DNA from: Mactromeris polynyma
Lineage: Eukaryota; Mollusca; Bivalvia; Venerida; Mactridae
Reading direction: 5' to 3'
Assembly (NCBI GenBank): GCA_032209605.1
Contig: JASFXZ010000005.1
Location: 20,512,860 to 20,576,859, forward strand
DNA: 64,000 bases
In this document: positions 1-15,200 of the stretch, piece by piece
How positions within the stretch are numbered: the first letter of the stretch is position 1
Layout: each line of letters begins with the position of its first letter
The notes under the pieces: model-generated
What the model was told of the DNA's origin: nothing
Database searches by the model: none
What the model saw: only the letters and a program-made list of their open reading frames with translations
Position numbers and translations under genes: made by a program

Positions 1-94
1 GACGTCACATGTGAAGTTTTCTGGTAATGACGTCATTTAAAGAAGAGGTTGGAAATCATACAGCGGCGGTCAAATAGTGATTTTCGAAACTTAC
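1..94. mobile_element. Partial copy of CRE-containing long-TIR element
   Basis: Positions ~1-88 match 34770-34860 with few changes, including TGACGTCA and GAAGAGGTTG. It is one terminal arm of the element described at 34595-34860; the rest is off the window. It starts a few bases beyond the exon 16 donor. Confidence 0.7.
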
Positions 95-283
95 GGATCA
101 ATGATGCCTCTGTACCACAAGAATGCGAAGGCACCTACAGCTATTATGAGAACAATGATAATCGCCACAACTATGATCCATGCTGTACTCTTAGGAGGAG
201 GTAGAGGTGCGGCGGTTGAGAATGGACCAACATTTGAGGATATCGTACACATCGTTGTATTTGTGCAGGAATAGATTGCAAGC
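95..283 (-). CDS. Receptor exon 16: end of ectodomain and transmembrane helix
   Basis: Completes the ectodomain (KLAIYSCTNTTMCTISS), a PLPPP linker and a strongly hydrophobic helix (WIIVVAIIIVLIIAVGAFAF) followed by LWYRG. The exon ends GATCC|GTAAGT. In the unspliced frame a TAA lies across the donor, but the consensus splice site favours continuation into a cytoplasmic part left of the window. Confidence 0.85.
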
Positions 284-3200
284 CTAAAAATTTACAATTG
301 ATGATATAAAATACAAACTTTTACTTAATCAGAACTCATAAGCCTTTAACATCAAATAAAATGTCAACGTAGGTTTTACTTCCCACAAACAGTTTTCTGT
401 TATTTGACGACAGTGTTCACTTGCGGTGGTGCAACTACAATTTACTACCATACCACCGACACATCACATGAAGTCACATGACACCATGCCCTGTCACATG
501 ACACCACACCCTGTCACGTGACACCAGGTCATGTCACATGACACCACACCCTGTCACATGACACCACACCCTGTCATATAAACCTGATAACAAGACAACC
601 AGTCCTAGTACAATCTTCAAAATGCCGAGTGTAGGTGAGGGAGATATCAGCACCAGTTTTTACCACTTTAAAACGTTGTGGCCAGGTAACGAACCAGCTA
701 CACATCCAATTTAACTTAAATAACAGTAGAGCTATCATTGAAGGTTGTCGATACTTTCTGTTGTCCTGATATACACCCTTGCTTTAAGTGAATTCCACAG
801 TATTATACATGTAACATTTATCTAAAGTTATGGCTTTTACTCACTTCATATCACTATGATAAACTTATGTAGAATTACATCTCACATACAGCATGTGCCT
901 AGTTAGAGATAAACAGTAGACAGGCCAAGTATTGGTAGTGTAGTGGTGACTGTTAAGACAGCTGCCCACGTGACTCAGTCAGTAGAGTGCAAATACTAGG
1001 GTTGAAGGGTCGTAGGTTCAAGACCTATATTGTGCGCAATTTTACCCTGATTCACCTCAATGGTGGCAGAGGACTACCCAGGTAGCTCATTCAGTAGATC
1101 CCCATACAAGTGACGAGAGGGTCATAGATTCAAGCCCAATATTGGGCACATTTTCCCCATTATTTACATCAACAGAGCTTATTTCAGTCATGAAAGAGCT
1201 CTTAATTTTATGACAGAATATACATTTTAGACTTACTTAAACTTCCACGACGCTGGTAATGGACCATTACAGAATTTAACTCCCTCAGCTTTGCAATTCT
1301 GATCTCCTCCGACCTTAAATTTGTTGTCAGAACCAACTGAAAAATAAAAGATTTTCTAAAAACCATAGCAATTTACATGAGTGTATATAGAACATGGTAT
1401 TGTAATATGTTTTAACAAGACAGGCTATGCTGGGTCCGATATCACTTTTGAGAGTAAGACATACTTTTCTTTCAATAGGAAAGTCTTCTTGTCCAAATCA
1501 TTGTATCACACCACCACCACACCCCTGTAATTATGGATCGCGATCATGAACATACTTCACCAAGTGCAGTATGGTGCTACTAGGGTAGCAAAGATTATTT
1601 TTTGTTCTTCTCTCACAGTTCGGTTCTGTCTTCTGAATATTTGGTTTCGGTACATCAGATGACATTTTTATTCCCGAAACAATATTCTAGTCAGAGAACT
1701 CGTTAATTTATACACATTATCTTTTAGTATTACAACTCTTGGAACCGTTTACTTTAATTACAGGATACGAAGTTCTAAGTCTAGCCATTACTCTTTTTTA
1801 TTTTATAACATACTATTCTAATTCTACTTACATAGTCAATTGTTCATGTCTGGTCATTATAAATCAGTCATTGAAATTTTTATGTATTTCATATATTTGT
1901 ATTATAATCAAACCGAAAAAAAAATTGATTACCAAAAGGGTAGTAATTGAAACCAAGAGACACTTGTATCAATGTAGTCCTAGTAGCTACCTAGAACGAT
2001 ATTACGTTACCAGTTCTCCAAGACGGTTCATAACAAAATTTATAGCGTCGCAGTGGTCAAGGGGCAACACACCTGACTCCTGATCCGAAGGTCCTGAGTT
2101 TGAGTCCAGCAATGAGCGGGTTTGATCACGAACTCGACAATCCCTAAATTTGGCGAAAGTACTGGTTGGTAGCCATTGGTTGGTCATCGAGAGTGGTTAG
2201 TATAAGTTGTAAGAACTTGTTTCACAATTGATGTAAAATAAATGCGTTTTAATCATGTAAAATATTTACATAACAATACTACAGTTTTTGTTTGATCTCT
2301 TACATAAATTTCATATTACATAAAATGTACATATAAAATGTAATAGAACATACTTGTATTTGTAATCTCAATCCTATATTCCGTCTGAAAACTGGATGAT
2401 GACGAGGTCTTCCAATTCTTCAAATCTTCGAAGTCAATGCCATACTTATCTAAAAGAAATGTAAATTTTCCTGAGGTCATAATTCACCTATGATTAAATA
2501 CAGTAAAACCTCAATAATAAGACCACCCTTGGGACCCTGATATGAAAACTGAACTTCTTATTGAGGTGGTCTTAATACTGAGGTTGAATAAAGAGCAAAA
2601 CAGTGGAAATGGACTTGAAAAATGCGTTCTTAATTTCAAGGTGGTCTTATTATTGAGGTGGTCTTTAAGTGAGGTTTTGTAATAGTAAAAGTTACCAGGC
2701 TGCCAATACCATTCAAAGACAGCAATGCAACCAAACTTCACATGATATGATGTTTATTCGACAACCTTCTATCCAAACACTTGGTATCATTCGAAAAAAA
2801 TATCAGGTCCTTAGTATAGCTAACTTCCTGGTGACTGGACTAAACCTGCACCAAGAAAAGCTTAAACATTCTACCACTTTACATACTTAACTTGATTGGT
2901 TACATCGCCTGTATAAATAATTCATTGGTTGCTAAATGGTTGCTGGTTGCTAAATGCTTGCAAAAAGGTTGCCAGTTGCTAAATGGTTGCAAAATGGTTG
3001 CTGGTTGCTAAATGCTTGCAAAATGGTTGCCAGTTGCTAAATGCTTGCCAGTTGCTAAATGCTTGCTAAATGGTTGCCAGTTGCTAAATGCTTGCTAAAT
3101 GGTTGCCAGTTGCTAAATGCTTGCCAGTTGCTAAATGCTTGCAAAATGGTTGCCAGTTGCTAAATGCTTGCTAAATGGTTGCCAGTTGCTAAATGCTTGC

Positions 3201-6200
3201 CAGTTGCTAAATGCTTGCAAAATGGTTGCCAGTTGCTAAATGCTTGCAAAATGGTTGCCAGTTGCTAAATGCTTGCTAAATGGTTGCCAGTTGCTAAATG
3301 CTTGCAAAATGGTTGCCAGTTGCTAAATGCTTGCTAAATGGTTGCCAGTTGCTAAATGCTTGCAAAATGCTTGCCAGTTGCTAAATGCTTGCTAAATGGT
3401 TGCCAGTTGCTAAATGCTTGCAAAATGGCTGCTGATTACTTAATGACTGCAGAATGGTTGCTGATTGCTTAATGACTGCAGAATGGTTGCTGATTGCTTA
3501 ATGACTGCAGAATGGTTGCTGATTGCTAAATGGTTGCATTAAAATTAGGAGGCAGGGCGACTGTCCGTACCATTGTTCACTCACCTGCGTACCCTCCTAA
3601 TATATTTATTTCTGGATTTAATATCTTTCGTATCCAAGATATATTTACAAATATGGTAATTTGCTACATATACCAATTGCAAGCGGCTAAATCGGTGCAT
3701 AATTAGTAGTTGCTATTTAGTCTGGAATTATTGGTTGCTTTGTTACAGAACTATAAGGTTAGTCTCTAACAACACCTTTGTCATCGTCTTCCAGGGGTTG
3801 AGTTTTCTCTTCATCCGTTTTGGCTCAAACCAAACAGATCAGAGTTGCGGCCAAAACAATTTTGCCAAATATCTTAATTAAATAAACATATCAAAAGTCT
3901 TATAAGTAGTTGTAATTCATTTAGTCCATTTTCAGGTAAATGTCATACTGGCGCCATCCTAAAATAAATATCAGGTCCTGATGTATCTTCTTAGGTACAT
4001 GGAATTGAACTGGGTTATTCGAAACCATGCTTTATTTCGGAATTTTTTTTTGGACCCGATGAATTCGAATGAACGAGGTCCGACTGTATAACATATATAC
4101 AGGTATCCAGATTCTCTGCCACGTCCTACAGCAAAAAATATCACTATGCATACCTTCATATAGGGAACTTTTTTCAGGGACAACAATCAATCCCTTGCTT
4201 GTTATATTCCCCTGAGTTGTATCCATGAACAGTTTATCCTGCAAGTTTATTGTCACAGATGATGTAGTCGCTGGTCCTGTGTGTGTTATCTGATTCAACA
4301 CATCTGTATGCCAGTCTGGTGGAGCTGTTGATAAAAAAATTATTATCAGGAAATGTAAATAACTGGATGCATAATAAATTTAATAAACACACACAGGGAC
4401 ACACATAGATTGGAAACTTCCTATTATGTCTATACAGATTTTTTTGAAATCTCGCCGACAGCGTGATTTCTTCCAAGGTCAAACCCTCGATAAAAAATTT
4501 CCAATGTCCACCATCTTCTTCCTGAATCGAGAGGAGTATATATTTTGTGTTTACCATGTTGTTTGTATGTACGTATTTTATCATGAAGCCGGATATTTCT
4601 TCTATTTTTGAGATTGCCAACTATCGCTGATTGATAAGGCGGTGGAAATTCACAATGCTTACTGAGCACGGGCTCAGGATTGTGGGTAAATTATTTTTTG
4701 TTATCGTTTCACTGATAACAGCCAGTGTCCGATCCATGGTTTATACATGTATGTCTGTGACGCACACCAGTGAATATTATTGTTAGTTCTGCCAGATAAA
4801 ATATACCCCACCAACCTTGAATAATTGGATCAACATTTGAAAGAAACTATATTTGATTGTAATCCTGATCCTGAAGACTAATTCTTTGTGAACATGGGGC
4901 CTGACTCATTATCTGAAGGTTGGGAGATCAAATTCCACCCTGGGAAATGAATAACCAATTAAATCAATTAGAAATCCATAAAACAGTACAAATGAGAATG
5001 ATAAATCCTTACGGCAGATGCTTGTTGTTACTTCAATAGATGTTTTCATTCCTGATGTGTTGTTTCCAACAGCATACAACTGAAAAACATAAGAGAGTAT
5101 ATATATTTTATAGACAATGGTTTATGGACAATCTGTGATTCCTAAAATGAGGTTTTCAAAACAGTGCACATGATGAAAAAACATCTGTTCTTCTATAAGA
5201 ATATGCTGATAAAACAAAACAATTAAAATGCACAACTGTACATTGTGTACATTGTACTATTAAGAAGCATTTAATTTTCTCAAAGTTACGCCAATGGAGC
5301 TTGCAGATTTACTTATTTTACCAGGACATATAAAGGAGTGTACCACAAATTTTAGACCACACTAATATTTCCAAGACAATGCAATTTCCCAATTAAAATT
5401 CACACAAAGTACAAGTGACTTACAGTATATAATTGTGATTTTATTGTAAGCCTTAAAAATAATAGACTGGAAGCGCAACAAAATCAGCATAATTATTTTT
5501 AACTGTAATTTTAAGAGAAAAAACTAATAATAACTTATATTAACAATATTGTTAAATACTGTGTTTAAATGGGCATGTAATATTCAGTTAGTTTACGTCT
5601 AAAGTAGTGTGTTCATGCTTCAAGCTCCAGCAACGCTCTTTAGTCTATATGGTCCGCAGAAAGACCACTATTATTTTATTACTGTCGCCTTATTTGTTTA
5701 CAACTTATGATGAACCTGATAAAGCCAAACTACTCCACCCATTGGTAATTCTCTCATGTGTGATATTTTAAACACATTACTTTTCGATCTCAGTGCTCAC
5801 ATTCATTCAAATACAGGTTTATTCACTTCAAGATTACAAAAACATGTACTGGTACATAATACCAAGAGTTTGCATAATTTCATCTATTTTGGGTAAATAT
5901 CACTCACAATAAGAATTGTTTGTCAATCACTTACGACACTTTTATTAATTTTAGTAACAGAAAAACTGAAATACATAATCTACCTAAAAATCTTCCTTCT
6001 TTACTTCATACACATAAATACAATATATTACAGTAAACCATTGGGAACCTTGAAAACGTGTCCTTTTATTGAGGTGGTCTTAATATTGAGGTTGAATAGA
6101 GCAAAATAGGGAAAATGGACTTGGAAATTGTGTTCTTTATTTTGAATTGGTCTTATTATTGAGGTGGTCTTAATATTGAGGTTGAATAGAGCAAAATAGG

Positions 6201-9200
6201 GAAAATGGACTTGGAAATTGTGTTCTTTATTTTGAATTGGTCTTATTATTGAGGTGGTCTTAATATTGAGGTTGAATAGAGCAAAATAGGGAAAATGGAC
6301 TTGGAAATTGTGTTCTTTATTTTGAATTGGTCTTATTATTGAGGTGGTCTTAAAATGAGTTTATACTGTATATACCTTCCAGAAGAATGAACCTTCTGCT
6401 GCTACTTTAAAATCTTTTGTGAAATTTCTGTTCACAATTCGATATGGGTCAGGTGTGGGTACTGTGAAATCATTATTGCCTGGAGCAGAATCAAACTTGT
6501 AATTGGTGATATAGGAATTCCTTTCACGCAACTTAGGTTCCTTCCAATGAACCGTTACTTTTGTAGCATCACACACTCCGGATGAAAAGTTATATGTCCT
6601 AACAGAATATTCTGAAATCTTCCCAGGTGCTGCAAAAATGGATAGATAACATTCAGGTGTAAATATTTGTACCTCTTACTTATCTATGGATTACTGTTAC
6701 AATGATACTTATTTCTATCTAAACAATAAGATTGACGCTGACAGAAATCCTGTATATAATATCACAGACATATTAACCATGGATTGGAAACAGGCTGACA
6801 TCGGTGAAGCGATAACAAGAAATAATTTACCCACAATCCTTAGCGCGCTCGGTAAATATTGAGGATTTCCACCTCTTTATCAATTGGCGAAAGTCGGCTA
6901 TCTCCTTTCATATCTGTCAATTGCGGGCTCTATTGCTTAGCACTTAAATTTCCGTGTAATTACCTATCGGTCTGTCTAATTCTTAATTGTCTAAATGTAA
7001 TTAAGACTTAAGAAATCTTTAAATATGACAATTACAAAATGTCAACTTCTCTCGATTCAAAAACAAGATGGCGGACATCGCAAATTTTTTATTGAGGGTT
7101 TGATCTAAACACACATAGTAGGACGTTTCCAATCCATGGTTTATATGTCCATGATAATATCACTGATCAGAGTCTGATCATAAAGTGTCTGATTCTGATA
7201 AGTTTAAACATATTCATCTTACAATATTGCGAAATAAATCATTACAACTACTACACATTTCTACAGATGACTATTTCCCCAGCTTCTAACCAGCCCCATG
7301 TTCAGTAACGGCTAACAAATGTTTTGTACTGTATCCCTAGCCCATCATATCACATTGACTGCACATGGGGAACCAAATTGCAAAACATTACTAAACGTGA
7401 GCCACAAAAACCTTTACCGAGTAACTGAACGCAGGGCAGTGCTTCCACTTATTTCAGAAAATATGAAGAACAGTGCAAAGAATTGTGCCCAAGGCAGGAT
7501 GCAAGAACCCAACCTTTACCTACGTCACTAATACAGGTTTTATCATGGCAGCACTCATTTGCATTTATACATTAAGGAATGTATTAAACAAGCTTTCTGA
7601 GAACACTTTGAATACATGCAATATTTTTTTAACACAAATGTTATATTACATTTACATCATAAATTACAAATACATGTACACGTTTTATCAGGAAAAGTTA
7701 CTTTTGATGTCACATTGTTTGTTATTCCTGCCGAATCATAAAATATAACGCAACAGTGTTACTCTGCATCGTCATTCATGATATAATTCAGATTGATAAA
7801 TACAGTGAAACCTCAATAATAAGAACACCATTGGGACCCTTATTGTCTTATTGTTGAGATGGTCTTATTATTGAGGTGGCCTTATAATTGAGGTTGTCTC
7901 CTTTTTGAGGTGGTCTCATTATTGAGATGGTCTTATTATTGAGGTGGTCTTATAATTGAGGTGGTCTCATTATTGAGGTGGTCTCAACATTGAGATGGTC
8001 TTATAATTGAGGTTGTCTCCTTTTTGAGGTGGTCTCATTATTGAGATGGTCTTATTATTGAGGTGGTCTTATAATTGAGGTGGTCTCATTATTGAGGTGG
8101 TCTCAACATTGAGGTGGCCTTATAATTGAGGTTGTCTCCTTTTTGAGGTGGTCTCATTATTGAGATGGTCTTATTATTGAGGTGGTCTTATAATTGAGGT
8201 GGTCTCATTATTGAGGTGGTCTCAACATTGAGGTGGTCTCATCATTGAGGTGGTCTCATTATTGAGGTGGTCTGTAAGAGGGGTTTTACTGTATACTCAC
8301 TTCCAGATTCAGTAACTACATCGCCTGAGAACACTCCTCGACTTTTACCGGCTTCAGTTTTTACCACTACCCTAAATTTGTACTTCCAGAATTCCTCCAA
8401 TCCATTAACAACACAATATGAAGAAGAATAGTCTAAAACGGAAACAAAACAAATAATATATTGTTGGCCTGACATCTCATAGCAAGCACACTGCTGGCAA
8501 TGTACTAAGGTTTCTAGTTGTGTGTCGACTAAACTGAGTAAAATTATAAAATTATTACATAATTATGCACTCTTTTTAATTTTTCCCTCTTAGTTTGTCC
8601 TTAAAATATGAGATTAGTCATGAAAATGAATATATGTACAAACGCATTTCCTATCGCAAAAAATTAATGGGGATTGCAATAATTAATTATGTAAGTTTGG
8701 GGATGCCCTCTTGATCTAGGATTATTGACCCTCGTGCCACCCCCCCCCCCCCCGCCCCCTGCCTCTGGATCCATGCATGAAATCCTTCTGTACAAATATT
8801 GGTCAATACATACAAAAGAAATAAAACAGAGACACAAATGAACTGAACGACATCCAGTATAAAGACGAATTTTACATCAACAGAATCATGCACTCAAAAT
8901 TGTTTCATACCACATAATTTTTTTGCCAATTTACCAATTAAGTTACAGTGTTATACACAACAAAATTGGGTGTATCACGTTACATGTTTCTTAAAACACT
9001 GACATCAAATGCTTTAAACATACTTCCATGCAGTTATACCCGGACACAATTTAATAGTTTACTAGTCCTTTGTTTTTTTTCAAATCTCACTAGAGTGCTG
9101 TCTTATGCTTGTAATTAATGGCCATTTAATTTTATATTGACAACACTAAGCAAGTTTGATAAAGACAGGTCAAGAAATATGGTCTCTATTATAGTAAAAC

Positions 9201-12200
9201 AGTGGATGGAAGACAGATAGATGAACAGAAGATGATAGACAAAAGGCGACAGCTATAGCCAAGTAGGAAGAAAACAATAAAGACAACTTATATAGAAAAA
9301 TAATGTATCAAAATTGATGTACAGATTGATGTGAGAATTGTTCAAGGCAATAGAAGTATCATTCTGAAGAATCCCTACTCAAGTCTGCTAACAGATGGGT
9401 CTGTACTGTACCCAGAGACCCCTTTGGCAAGTCTACAAATGGGCGGAGTATGTACTGTTACCCAGAGACTCCTCTGACAAGTCTACAAATGGACCATGTC
9501 TGTACTCTTACCCAGAAACCCCTTTGACAAGTCTACAAATGGACCATGTCTGTACTCTTACCCAGAAACCCCTTTGGCAAGTCTACAAATGGACCATGTC
9601 TGTACTCTTACCCAGAGACCCCTTTGGCAAGTCTACAAATGGGCGGAGTATGTACTGTTACCCAGAGACTCCTCTGACAACTCTACAAATGGGCGGAGTA
9701 TGTACTGTTACCCAGAAACCCCTCTGGCAAGTCTACAAATGAGCGGAGTATGTACTGTTACCCAGAGACTCCTCTGACAAGTCTACAAATGGACCATGTC
9801 TGTACTCTTACCCAGAAACCCCTCTGGCAAGTCTACAAATGAGCGGAGTATGTACTGTTACCCAGAGACTCCTCTGACAAGTCTACAAATGGGCGGAGTA
9901 TGTACTGTTACCCAGAGACTCCTCTGGCAAGTCTACAAATGGGCGGAGTATGTACTGTTACCCAGAGACTCCTCTGACAAGTCTACAAATGGGCGGAGTA
10001 TGTACTGTTACCCAGACACTCCTCTGACAAGTCTACAAATGGGCGGAGTATGTACTGTTACCCAGAAACCCCTCTGACAAGTCTACAAATGGGCGGAGTA
10101 TGTACTGTTACCCAGAAACCCCTTTGGCAAGTCTACAAATGGGCGGAGTATGTACTGTTACCCAGAGACTCCTCTGACAACTCTACAAATGGGTGGAGTA
10201 TGTACTGTTACCCAGAAACCCCTCTGGCAAGTCTACAAATGAGCGGAGTATGTACTGTTACCCAGAGACTCCTCTGACAAGTCTACAAATGGACCATGTC
10301 TGTACTCTTACCCAGAAACCCCTCTGGCAAGTCTACAAATGGACCATGTCTGTACTGTTACCCAGAGACTCCTCTGACAAGTCTACAAATGGGCGGAGTA
10401 TGTACTGTTACCCAGAGACTCCTCTGACAAGTCTACAAATGAGCGGAGTATGTACTGTTACCCAGAAACCCCTTTGGCAAGTCTACAAATGGGCGGAGTA
10501 TGTACTGTTACCCAGAGACTCCTCTGACAAGTCTACAAATGGGCGGAGTATGTACTGTTACCCAGAAACCCCTCTGGCAAGTCTACAAATGGGCGGAGTA
10601 TGTACTGTTACCCAGAGACTCCTCTGACAAGTCTACAAATGGGGGGAGTATGTACTGTTACCCAGAAACCCCTCTGGCAAGTCTACAAATGGGCGGAGTA
10701 TGTACTGTTACCCAGAGACTCCTCTGACAAGTCTACAAATGGGCGGAGTATGTACTGTTACCCAGAGACTCCTCTGACAAGTCTACAAATGGGCGGAGTA
10801 TGTACTGTTACCCAGAGACTCCTCTGACAAGTCTACAAATGGGCGGAGTATGTACTGTTACCCAGAGACTCCTCTGACAAGTCTACAAATGGGCGGAGTA
10901 TGTACTGTTACCCAGAGACTCCTCTGACAAGTCTACAAATGGACCATGTCTGTACTCTTACCCAGAAACCCCTCTGGCAAGTCTATAAATGAGCCATGTC
11001 TGTACTGTTACCCAAAGACCCCTCTGACAAGTCTATAAATAGGCCAAGTATGTACTGTTACCCAGAGACCCCTCTGACAAGTCTATAAATGGGCCATGTC
11101 TGTACTGCTAACCAGAGACCCGTCTGACAAGTCTACAAATGGGTCATGTCTGTACTGTTACACAGAGACCCCTCTGACAAGTCTACAAATGGGCGTTGTC
11201 TGTACTGTTACACAGAGACCCCTCTGATTAGTCTACAAATGGGCCATGTCTGTACTGTACAAAGAGACCCCTCTGACAAGTCTACAAATGGACCAAGTCT
11301 GTACTGTACACAGAGACCCCTCTGACAAGTCTATAAATGGGTCATGTCTGTACTGTACACAGAGACCCCTCTGACAAGTCTATAAATGGGTCATGTCTGT
11401 ACTGTACCCAAAGACCCCTCTGACAAGTCTATAAATGGGTCATGTCTGTACTGTACACAGATACCCCTCTGACAAGTCTATAAATGGGTCATGTCTGTAC
11501 TGTACCCAAAGACCCCTCTGACAAGTCTATAAATGGGCCATGTCTGTACTGCTACCCTAAGACCCCTCTGACAAGTCTACAAATGGGTCATGTCTGTACT
11601 GTTACCCTAAGACCCCTCTGACAAGTCTACAAATGTGTCATGTCTGTACTGCTAACCAGAGACCCATCAGACAAGTTTACAAATGGGCAGAATATGTACT
11701 GCTAACCAGAGACCCATCAGACAAGTCTACAAATGGGCAGAGTATGTACTGCTAACCAGAGACCCATCAGACAAGTTTACAAATGGGCAGAATATGTACT
11801 GCTAACCAGAGACCCATCAGACAAGTCTACAAATGGACCATGTCTGTACTGTTACCCAGAAACCCCTCTGGCAAGTCTACAAATGAGCGGAGTATGTACT
11901 GTTACCCAGAGACTCCTCTGACAAGTCTACAAATGGGCGGAGTATGTACTGTTACCCAGAAACCCCTCTGACAAGTCTACAAATGGGCGGAGTATGTACT
12001 GTTACCCAGAAACCCCTTTGGCAAGTCTACAAATGGGCGGAGTATGTACTGTTACCCAGAGACTCCTCTGACAACTCTACAAATGGGTGGAGTATGTACT
12101 GTTACCCAGAAACCCCTCTGGCAAGTCTACAAATGAGCGGAGTATGTACTGTTACCCAGAGACTCCTCTGACAAGTCTACAAATGGACCATGTCTGTACT

Positions 12201-15200
12201 CTTACCCAGAAACCCCTCTGGCAAGTCTACAAATGGACCATGTCTGTACTGTTACCCAGAGACTCCTCTGACAAGTCTACAAATGGGCGGAGTATGTACT
12301 GTTACCCAGAGACTCCTCTGACAAGTCTACAAATGAGCGGAGTATGTACTGTTACCCAGAAACCCCTTTGGCAAGTCTACAAATGGGCGGAGTATGTACT
12401 GTTACCCAGAGACTCCTCTGACAAGTCTACAAATGGGCGGAGTATGTACTGTTACCCAGAAACCCCTCTGGCAAGTCTACAAATGGGCGGAGTATGTACT
12501 GTTACCCAGAGACTCCTCTGACAAGTCTACAAATGGGGGGAGTATGTACTGTTACCCAGAAACCCCTCTGGCAAGTCTACAAATGGGCGGAGTATGTACT
12601 GTTACCCAGAGACTCCTCTGACAAGTCTACAAATGGGCGGAGTATGTACTGTTACCCAGAGACTCCTCTGACAAGTCTACAAATGGGCGGAGTATGTACT
12701 GTTACCCAGAGACTCCTCTGACAAGTCTACAAATGGGCGGAGTATGTACTGTTACCCAGAGACTCCTCTGACAAGTCTACAAATGGGCAGAGTATGTACT
12801 GTTACCCAGAGACTCCTCTGACAAGTCTACAAATGGACCATGTCTGTACTCTTACCCAGAAACCCCTCTGGCAAGTCTATAAATGGGCCATGTCTGTACT
12901 GTTACCCAGAGACCCCTCTGACAAGTCTATAAATAGGCCAAGTATGTACTGTTACCCAGAGACCCCTCTGACAAGTCTATAAATGGGCCATGTCTGTACT
13001 GCTAACCAGAGACCCGTCTGACAAGTCTACAAATGGGTCATGTCTGTACTGTTACACAGAGACCCCTCTGACAAGTCTACAAATGGGCGTTGTCTGTACT
13101 GTTACACAGAGACCCCTCTGATTAGTCTACAAATGGGCCATGTCTGTACTGTACAAAGAGACCCCTCTGACAAGTCTACAAATGGACCAAGTCTGTACTG
13201 TACACAGAGACCCCTCTGACAAGTCTATAAATGGGTCATGTCTGTACTGTACACAGAGACCCCTCTGACAAGTCTATAAATGGGTCATGTCTGTACTGTA
13301 CCCAAAGACCCCTCTGACAAGTCTATAAATGGGTAATGTCTGTACTGTACACAGATACCCCTCTGACAAGTCTATAAATGGGTCATGTCTGTACTGTACC
13401 CAAAGACCCCTCTGACAAGTCTATAAATGGGCCATGTCTGTACTGCTACCCTAAGACCCCTCTGACAAGTCTACAAATGGGTCATGTCTGTACTGTTACC
13501 CTAAGACCCCTCTGACAAGTCTACAAATGTGTCATGTCTGTACTGCTAACCAGAGACCCATCAGACAAGTTTACAAATGGGCAGAATATGTACTGCTAAC
13601 CAGAGACCCATCAGACAAGTCTACAAATGGGCAGAGTATGTACTGCTAACCAGAGACCCATCAGACAAGTTTACAAATGGGCAGAATATGTACTGCTAAC
13701 CAGAGACCCATCAGACAAGTCTACAAATGGGCAGAGTATGTACTGCTAACCAGAGACCCATCAGACAAGTTTACAAATGGGCAGAATATGTACTGCTAAC
13801 CAGAGACCCATCAGACAAGTCTACAAATGGGCAGAATATGTACTGCCAACCAGAGACCCATCAGACAAGTCTACAAATGGGCCGAGTATGTACTGCTAAC
13901 CAGAGACCCATCAGACAAGTCTACAAATGGGCAGAATATGTACTGCCAACCAGAGACCCATCAGACAAGTCTACAAATGGGCAGAATATGTACTGCCAAC
14001 CAGAGACCCATCAGACAAGTCTACAAATGGGCCGAGTATGTACTGCTAACCAGAGACCCATCAGACAAGTTTACAAATGGGCAGAGTATGTACTGCTAAC
14101 CAGAGACCCTTCAGACAAGTTTACAAATGGGCAGAATATGTACTGCTAACCAGAGACCCATCAGACAAGTTTACAAATGGGCAGAATATGTACTGCTAAC
14201 CAGAGACCCATCAGACAAGTTTACAAATGGGCAGAATATGTACTGCTAACCAGAGACCCATCAGACAAGTCTAGAAATGGGCCAAGTCTGTACTGCTAAC
14301 CAGAGACCCATCAGACAAGTCTACAAATGGGCAGAGTATATACTACTAAAGACTCCCAAAGACCCTCTGGCAAGTTTGTGAAAAGTTAGTAGCCCAGTCA
14401 TATACTCATAAACAGTATTTACTGCATTTTACATAACATTGCAGCATGCATAAACTTACTGTCGCTGACTGTAACATGGTAACATGTTCAAAAAAGAAAG
14501 GTTGAATAAAAAATATAACAGTTTTATTCTATGGAACCATATAGAACACTTTCAGTGTTTACCCATAAACATTTTATTAAAAGTAACTTAACCTACAGCA
14601 TTTCAGTGAAACATAAATATGTTAAAAGTTTAAAATTATATTCTAAAATTAAAAAAAAATGAATAGAACAAATGGATGAACAGACAAATACTTGGGTGGC
14701 AAAATATCAGTGCAACACAAAATAAATAATTTTTGAAATGTTACAAGATTTACCTGAAACTTCACAGCCTCGATCAGACACAGACTCATTTCTGACATCA
14801 TGTGTTGAAACTGTGTAATTCACTGGTCCAGGCTTTGTGGTAGGTATAGTCCAGGTTACATTTACAGCTGTAGAATTTAACACAGTAGCACTGACATTTA
14901 TAACATCATCTGGGGCTGAAAATGGCATCCAAACAACAGTACAGTACTTACTTGAATGTACAGATTTAAACATAGAAATACATTGCATTTAACACATAAC
15001 CTGGATAATAATTATCATGATAATAATCATGATAAGTCATGTTTTGTTAACGATATAGCATCATTATACAACATGAAATTTGCAGACATATTATATTGAG
15101 CATAGCATTGGTTTTGTTTGATTTTTTAAATAAATTTCATACTACATAAAAGTTTAAACTAAAACTAAATGAAAAGGTTGAATCATAAATAATAGCTAAG

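Noticed and set aside
77..274. Plus-strand 65-aa ORF
   Set aside because: Antisense of the transmembrane exon, which fits the spliced receptor frame.
9395..14149. Many overlapping plus-strand ORFs (up to 144 aa) with VYKWAEYVLLPRD-type repeats
   Set aside because: They follow the 50-bp satellite through all three frames. The unit simply has few stop codons and is not a protein gene.
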